From assembly GCF_003286085.1 (NCBI RefSeq), contig NW_020825288.1:24738001-24802000 (forward strand): a stretch of DNA of 64,000 nucleotides. Reading direction: 5' to 3'. Positions 58,101 through 64,000 of the stretch are shown here, piece after piece. The first letter of the stretch is position 1. The number at the start of each line of letters is the position of its first letter. This DNA is from Drosophila persimilis (taxonomy: Eukaryota > Arthropoda > Insecta > Diptera > Drosophilidae). The notes under the pieces were generated by a model. It saw only the letters and a list, made by a program, of their open reading frames with translations. It ran no database searches and was not told the origin of the DNA. Both the position numbers and the translations under genes were made by a program.

Positions 58101-61100
58101 GCAACAATTGCTGCTATACCAAAGGCAAAAAATAAAGGGAACCTAAAAGTTCGTCCCTCATTAGAGGGACCCTCAATCGCTGCTCCACTTCAGCCGCCGC
58201 CGGACTGCTCTTTAAATGATTTATGATGCAGAGCCCCAGACTCCACATACCCCCGCAGACCCTCAGGCAGAGAACCCTCATCTGATTCTATATTGAAATA
58301 CTCCCTCAAGGAGGCACTGGGACACAACAACAACAACAACAACAACTTGGTGGAGACGGTACGGCTTCAATAAAGTGGAAAAAGGTGCCATAAACAACAA
58401 GCGGCGAGCCTTTTTTTACGAGTATGATACTCGTGCAACCCGCTGTGTGCGGAAGACGATACTTCTCTAAACAAGAAACACAAAAAAAAACAAGTACAGA
58501 ATAAATATAAGAGGGCAAACAATTGTAAACAATGAAAAAAGGAAAATCCCCTTAACCGTGGCACAAATTTTTCATTTATTTATTGAGACGAGACACAGGA
58601 AAAAGCAGGACAGGATGAGGGTCTGAGATGAGGGTCCGAATAAGGAAGAACAATGGGGGGTGTCTGTGTCCGCCGCTTTTCCCTCTGCCGTGCCATTTCC
58701 TTCCGCCCGTTTAAGTGAATCGGACAATTCAATTTATGCCCAAAAAGACAGACAAACTTCATTAGGAGAGGTCCGTCCTCCCGAGCAACCCACCGAAATC
58801 ACCGAAAGTCAGAAATCAATGAAACCCAATATTTCATGACATTTCTTTTTATTTTCGTCTTGATATTGCTTTCTCTTAGCTGGAGGATATTTGAAATATT
58901 CCATTTACAAAATATTAACAATTTTATTACGAGAGAATTAAGCTTCGAGGGTTCTTTGGTTATTTCACTGAGTTTCGATATCTTATCGGTCTTATCATGA
59001 GGTTTCACGAACTCCACGAACTATGATATGTATACAAATGTTAACATTAATTGAACAAAATGTGTATTTCCACCAGAAGGAAGGCCTAGAGGGGCCGGGT
59101 GCCATAGAAGATTGGAAAATGGCAAATATCACAAAAGTTTTAATGCGCCAAATCGATGAATGACCGCAGAAAACTTTCCCGTACCCATTCTTCCCCTTGG
59201 ACACTTCTGGAAGGAAGACAAGACAACTTTTTCTAGCACTAAGCTTTTGGCCTGTAAATGAGCTCAGGGACGAGCTCCCAACCCGACCTCCCCGGGGATT
59301 CGGTGGGGTTGCGGGGTTCGATAGTACAGCGGGGAATTGCATTGTTCCCCGAAAACTTTCTTGAGGTTCTGCCGGAAAGTTTACCCTGTATTTGCTCAAG
59401 TCCCTTCGTGTGCGGCAAGGCGAGAGGGGGGTAGATGACTTTGTCACTTTTGCTGTCGGCAGCCTTGGGGGCAGGAGTCGAATCATTTAGTGATAACCCT
59501 CAAATCAAGGCAATGCAATGCATAAACTCGTACACACACATCCAATCCACCTTTGGCACCTGCTTGGGCACGGGGTACCCGTTCATTATTGCCGGCAAAA
59601 GGTGTCCGGAGACTACTGTGCAGATCCCCCTGGCGACAAAGCACTTTAAATGAATTGCATAATCGCAAGCGTCTGTCTGCCCCAAGTCCGTACCACTCCA
59701 CTCTCTAGAGCTCATGCTCCTCCTCCTCCTCCTCCTGCTGCTGCTGCCGTTTTCCACCTCGAATGTTGTCGCGACGCGGCAGACTGTAAATAATGAAGTT
59801 TGCATCTCTGCCTCCTGCTTCTGCCTCTGGGTGGCACGAGGCAAAGCAGCTGCAAAAAGAGCTTTTAGGCACAAAAAATATATATTTTTACATATTTATA
59901 TATATTTGAGTATATGAAAATTGTTGCACAAATACGAGTACGCGTCTCATGAGCGAAATTTATGAGCTTCATAAAGAAAAGTAATAGAAACGCAGAACAG
60001 ATTGCCACTGAAGTCGGTTTGTTTATGCATTATGTAAGCCGGTCGCAAAGTGTCCTCATTTTTGTTGGTGTCAGACCATTAAGTCATAAATAAATAATTC
60101 CCTGGTCTTGTATATGAAACGGAAGCTGACATTGAACTTCTGCTGATATGAACACGAATAATACATACATATATTTCTGGGGAATTTCAGAGAAGATTAT
60201 ACGACGAGTTTGCTGTAAAACAACGACGTCTCTCAGATGTAATCAAAGTTAGCCGCAAGTTAGCAGCAAATGTGCTTATAAATATTTTTTTAATTTCCTT
60301 TTGGCTGCTGCTGATTGTTACCCATTAAAACAAGAGAATAGCAGACCAAACCAGAATCAGCGCTTCTGATACCCAATACTGGGGGACAGCAGGAGTGTAT
60401 TTTATTGCTTAAGATGGCTGACGGAAGCGTATACTTCTCCATCGACCTCTTGAGGTCTTACAATACAATATGCAACATGTGGCACATAGAGTGGTAAAAT
60501 GAATGTAACTCAGATTGGATGTAAATTAAGAATATAATATATGAATCTACACATCAAATCAAGGTTTCCAAGTTTACGGCTACACGCGATATAAACCCCT
60601 AGTTCTAATGAACGCCTACAACTGGGAGACCTTAAGAGCTTCAATTACCACATTTTATATGACCACGCCTGGGATATCAAAGGAAATAAAATGTATCTTA
60701 AATCTACATCTAAATCTTAATATGTGTGGTTGTCATATTCTGAAATATAGATTGCTCTTATTTAAGAAGGATATAAGTAGTGATATATTATATCTCTCTT
60801 AGAAGTTAGCTGTCTCTGTCTGCTTTTCTAGGCCTCTTCTATAGATCTATCGTATGCCCATATATTTCCCACTCAATATTGGTGTACTTTATCTTTTGAA
60901 AATCAAAAATGAATAACGGGTATCCCATGGTCGCAATATAAACTATGGTTTTTGTTCGTATTTTATACCTTTTTTTGTGCTAAATGCTGGCTGTCTAGGT
61001 AAATAGTACACTGTGGAACGTTTTCCCCCATCTCGGTATTTCCCAGCTCCCCGAACGCCGAACGTGATGCGCATTTTTCGCACTGCGGCGGCTCCGTCTG

Positions 61101-62270
61101 CCTCCCTCGGGTTTGGTTTTGGCTTTGGCTTTGGTTGGGACTCTTTGGCTTTGGCTTTCGGGTTACAGTTTGTGTTTCGTGAGGAGGGTGGTGGGGTGAG
61201 CGGGGTGAGCGGGGACAAGGAACTGCCACAAAAGTTGCGCTCAAGTTTATGGGGGGGGGGGGGGGACGACTCGCAGTCTGGAGTCTGGAGAAAACTTTGC
61301 CCCTGTGGAGATGAAGGGACTGTGACTGTGTCTCTTAAAGCGTCGACGAATGAAATGCAAATGTCTTTCAGAGGAATTCGTTTGAATTAAGCGCTAAATT
61401 GTCTGCACTTTAGTATGGCTCACAAAAGATGCATCGTTGCACGAAGGGGGCAAAAGTGCAAAGGAAAATCCGGGCTAAAGAATTCTCAAATTGAAAATGA
61501 ATTTTCTTACATTTCATTGAATATTTTCAGCAATTATTCGTACGAGTATGTGTCCTGACACCTTGAATGGTTTTTGCAACACCTTCGATTCAGAAAATTC
61601 TTTTGTATCTCCTAATTGCATTTCAATCACTCAGCCAGCAACAAATTGTTTTCCTTTCCGGATGGGAAAGAATGGAATATTGCAAAGCCTTTTAATAAAT
61701 TTTTGTGGTGGTGAAAAGTCGTAAAACAAAACAACCATAAAATATAGGGAAAAACTATTTCCACTAAAACCATAAAACAAAGAGAAAAGCTGAGGAAAAA
61801 TGAAAAAGGAAACTGAAATCACATTTATTTTTGGCACAGTTAACTATTCAAGCATAAAAAATTGGACATATACCATTACCGTTATCTGGCGAAGCTATTG
61901 AAAATTGATTTTGAATATACGTGTTTTTCATTGCAGAATCGACTTGCAACGCGGACCAATTCCGCTGTGGCAATGGCAATTGCATTCCACAGAAATGGGT
62001 CTGCGATCACGAGGCTGACTGTACCGATGGCTCCGACGAGCTATCCCTCCTCTGCAGTAAGTACTATCCCCAGTCGTAGATGAAGATAACTTTTCCCCCC
62101 AAGTGGTGCCCGAGCTAATGCAACTATTTCCTTTGAATGTTGTGTGAGAGCAGTCAGTATGTGCCAGCCCTATGAGGTGATGTGCAAGAACATGGAGCAG
62201 TGTATACCACGCGGGTGGCTCTGCGATGGCGACTTCGATTGTCGGGACATGTCCGACGAACAGGATTGTA
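42583..62270 (+). CDS. LpR1/LpR2: Lipophorin receptor (LDL-receptor family), second tandem gene, 3' part outside the window
   Basis: Five exons are visible: the distal N-terminal exon (42583-43141), the extra LDLa exon (51513-51653), the proximal signal-peptide exon (56215-56326) and the shared LDLa exons (61937-62056, 62154-62270). All junctions are phase 1. The first LDLa exons have the same lengths (141, 120 and 117 nt) as in the first gene, and their protein sequences are clearly paralogous, for example [11 protein letters not shown] against [11 protein letters not shown]. Remaining LDLa repeats, propeller, membrane segment and tail must lie beyond 64000. Introns are longer than in the first gene. 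Which of LpR1 or LpR2 it is cannot be settled here. Confidence 0.92.
43142..51512 (+). other. Long intron of the second LpR gene
   Basis: An 8.4-kb intron, the longest in the window. It holds simple repeats (GA runs near 44022-44044 and 45905-45950, TGTTCAGTGT repeats near 45778-45803) and AT-rich DNA. I found no nested gene with supporting signals. Confidence 0.55.
51513..51653 (+). CDS. LpR1/LpR2: LpR second gene: distal-isoform-specific LDLa exon
   Basis: 141 nt, phase 1-1, acceptor TGATTTTGCAG and donor GTGAGT. It encodes one LDLa repeat ([32 protein letters not shown]...C as separate motifs) that parallels the first gene's exon at 27836. It lies upstream of the proximal exon and so belongs only to distal transcripts. 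Confidence 0.92.
51654..56214 (+). other. Intronic region between extra-LDLa exon and proximal exon
   Basis: 4.6 kb without a recognisable gene. Two imperfect copies of a roughly 55-bp repeat lie at about 52780-52890: each has a ...TTGCC.ACTTTTGGGC/CGCTTTTGGGC... core followed by TG(A)AA and CACTGCCAGTCGCAAATATT-like words. An A+T-rich block covers 54510-54610 and 55300-55780. The proximal promoter should lie just upstream of 56215 and contains an ATTCAGCCGTG initiator-like motif near 56130. Confidence 0.4.
55300..55780. repeat. A+T-rich low-complexity block
   Basis: Long runs of A, TATATATATA and AAATAAAT-type words without coding potential, inside the second LpR gene's intron. Confidence 0.55.
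56215..56326 (+). CDS. LpR1/LpR2: LpR second gene: proximal alternative first coding exon (signal peptide)
   Basis: ATG 56215 in context CCAACATGG opens 37 codons with a strong signal-peptide core ([20 protein letters not shown]). It ends in phase 1 at the donor GTATGA (56327) and splices in frame to 61937. It corresponds to the first gene's exon at 30462. Confidence 0.8.
56327..61936 (+). other. Intron, proximal exon to first shared exon of the second LpR gene
   Basis: 5.6 kb without a recognised gene. It holds a CAACAA run near 58326-58345, a CTCCTC/CTGCTG run near 59716-59746, a TTTGGCTTTGGC run near 61110-61155, a G15 tract at 61251-61265, and a possible transposon remnant around 60365-60925 (ATACCCAATACTGG at one end, AACGGGTATCCC at the other). 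Confidence 0.45.
61937..62056 (+). CDS. LpR1/LpR2: LpR second gene: LDLa exon 2
   Basis: 120 nt, phase 1-1, acceptor TTTCATTGCAG and donor GTAAGT. It encodes an LDLa repeat ([13 protein letters not shown]...WVCDHEADC...[10 protein letters not shown]), paralogous to 33063-33182. Confidence 0.93.
62154..62270 (+). CDS. LpR1/LpR2: LpR second gene: LDLa exon 3
   Basis: 117 nt, phase 1-1, acceptor GAGAGCAG and donor GTAAGC. It encodes an LDLa repeat ([21 protein letters not shown]...DMSDEQDC). A second AG four bases inside the exon (CAGTCAG) would shift the frame, so the first AG is used. Confidence 0.9.
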
Positions 62271-62426
62271 GTAAGCCTCCACCACTCCATCACTCACATT
62301 TGCATACTAACTGGAGGATTGCCGTGCCCATCACTAAACCAAACGAAAACAAAATGAGACGTTTAATCGAAATTTAAATGCATGAACCATCCTCTGATTC
62401 ACTTTATGACTGGACTCTAGTCCTTT

Positions 62427-62459
<33 letters not shown>

Positions 62460-64000
62460 ATAAATTAACATCATTCCTGACGGACAATATCGCGACGTGA
62501 CCATCAGCGGAACTAATCTGTATTTATGCATTAGGGAGAGACTCCCATTGTCCTTTTCCTTTTGCCTTTCCCTATGTAGTTTTTTTCCATGAAATTTCCC
62601 CTCCACTCCTGTAACTTGTTTAGCGGTTTATTGTCTGTGACACATTCGCCTAACTATGTGAAAGGAAATCCAGAACTGCAGAGTGCCAGAACGGCAGTGT
62701 TTTTATGTTTCAGGATTGTAATTGAAAAAAATGATGCGATTTTTATGATGTTATCCTTGATGGAAATAAAATCTGGTAATCAAAAGTGCGAGGACAGCGA
62801 CCAAATTGAGCCTGTGGTTTATATGGAGTTGAGCTGCGCAGAATACATATATCACAGGATATACATAAAAATATATACATACATACACATGGTCGAACAT
62901 TCCGGTACTCCGAGACTGTGGGGGTGAATGTGTTTTTACGACCTTTATGCGCTTTAAAATTGTCATCAAACCTTGTTGACATTCCAGCTTTTATCCATAC
63001 ACCCTCCGCCCTACCTCCTTACCGCCCCACCGCCTCTTCGTCCTCCGTGGATCTTAATTGAAGTTGCTTTTGGTCGGGCCAAAAGTTCACCGCGAAAAGC
63101 AAAAGCACACACACATATGAAACGGCAAAAAACAGAAGGAAGATACCCCTTGCTATTGATAGATACCCTTGACAACCTTTGATAAATACATATAAAGCAT
63201 TCCTTTCGCTTGCAGATAAAGCAAGAGTGGAGAGTGCAAAGCTTAGACCAATATCGGGGATTAGTTTTCCTAGAAACATGGTAATCAGGAATGGGATAGC
63301 TCCCTCTCTTCGTTGCAAATGTCCGCATAAAAAGGAATATCCTCTGCTAGTGTTTATTTACTGTAAAGCGGGAATGGTCCTTGGTCCTTGGTCCCCTATT
63401 TAATTCCATTTAACACTCAACTTTGGCTCTTCATAACTTTGTGTGCCGTTACGGGGAAAACTTGGCTTTCAAGTCGAACAATGACGCCAGGCGCTGCTCG
63501 AGGAACACCACACAATAAACAAAACGCAAACTGCGCCACAAAAGCATTGAGCTTCATTGGCTTTCGAGAAGGTAATGGGGGCTAGTCCGGGGCAGTAGCC
63601 GTACCACATTTCTAAAAAGCATTTTAAATAAAATTAAAATCAAATTGCAAGTACTATATACGCTCCAGCGTCAGATAACAAGAAAATGCTATTGAACACA
63701 ATACGAAAATTGTGGGTCAATATGTGTGTGTGTGCGTGAGTATGTGTGGGTCTGTGGAGACCCACAGGAGAACGAAGGTCCTGCCCAGGTCTATTCATAG
63801 TGACCCTCCCACAACAGCAAATTGATTTTGCCATGGCTTACAAAAGCTATAGCTGAAGCTGAAGCTGAAGCTGAAGCAGTGTCCCACATGGCCATACGAG
63901 GGGCATCATTTCATTCAGCGAAGTGCTCGTTCTGGCCTCAAGAAGGACACAAAAAAAATGAAGTCCCTGGCGAATTTTTCTCTCACCAAGCAATGGAAAA
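62271..64000 (+). other. Start of the next intron of the second LpR gene
   Basis: No further LDLa exon is visible before the window ends. It holds a GCCTGA hexamer run at about 62427-62459, a (GT)n-like stretch near 63724-63750 and an AGCTGA run at about 63850-63877. Confidence 0.55.
62427..62459 (+). repeat. (GCCTGA)n microsatellite
   Basis: Five successive GCCTGA units plus flanking partial units, in an LpR intron. Confidence 0.75.

Noticed and set aside
1..64000. Search for tRNA genes, rRNA, CRISPR arrays and bacterial-type operons
   Set aside because: No tRNA-like A/B-box pair, rRNA segment or regularly spaced repeat array was seen. The DNA is intron-rich and eukaryotic.

Overview
This is eukaryotic, almost certainly Drosophila, genomic DNA. 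The evidence is GT..AG introns with short symmetric exons, long introns, dispersed repeats of the DINE-1/INE-1 kind, and the exon structure of the insect lipophorin-receptor (LpR) genes. An obscura-group species is possible, but that is an inference. The only gene identities I am confident of are two tandem LDL-receptor-family genes on the + strand, the fly LpR1/LpR2 pair. I cannot tell from sequence alone which copy is which.

Left third (1-14.7 kb): a pair of near-identical inverted repeat arms (1-679 and 13925-14592) encloses about 13.2 kb. Each arm carries the 3' end of the same unrecognised gene, which encodes a C-terminal transmembrane segment. The visible coding part is identical in both arms. 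Between the arms lies a tandem duplication with a unit of roughly 3.4-3.7 kb (about 6570-9965 and 9981-13650). Each unit contains one intact, intronless minus-strand gene for a long coiled-coil protein (743 and 824 aa) and a short + strand exon-like remnant. A DINE-1-like fragment lies only in the first unit.

Middle (14.7-22.6 kb): mostly non-coding. It holds an AT-rich block, a frameshifted minus-strand coding-like fragment (18074-18431), a small + strand signal-peptide-like ORF, a two-copy 123-bp tandem repeat in the presumed distal promoter/5' UTR area of the first LpR gene, and a transposon-like remnant.

First LpR gene (22.6-40.5 kb, complete): two alternative first coding exons. The distal one encodes a long N-terminal extension followed by an exon with an extra LDLa repeat. 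The proximal one encodes a conventional signal peptide and skips that repeat. Shared exons then encode eight LDLa repeats, an EGF pair, a YWTD beta-propeller, a third EGF-like module, a basic/proline-rich cassette, a transmembrane helix and a cytoplasmic tail with an NPxY-type endocytosis motif.

Second LpR gene (42.5 kb to the window end, 3' truncated by the window): the same layout, with distal exon, extra-LDLa exon, proximal signal-peptide exon and the first two shared LDLa exons. The first three LDLa exons have the same lengths (141, 120 and 117 nt) and phases as in the first gene. The two distal N-terminal extensions are otherwise dissimilar but share one 14-residue motif just before the LDLa array. 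Work on Drosophila LpR genes has linked distal-promoter isoforms to neutral-lipid uptake, so this motif is the most functionally suggestive new observation here.
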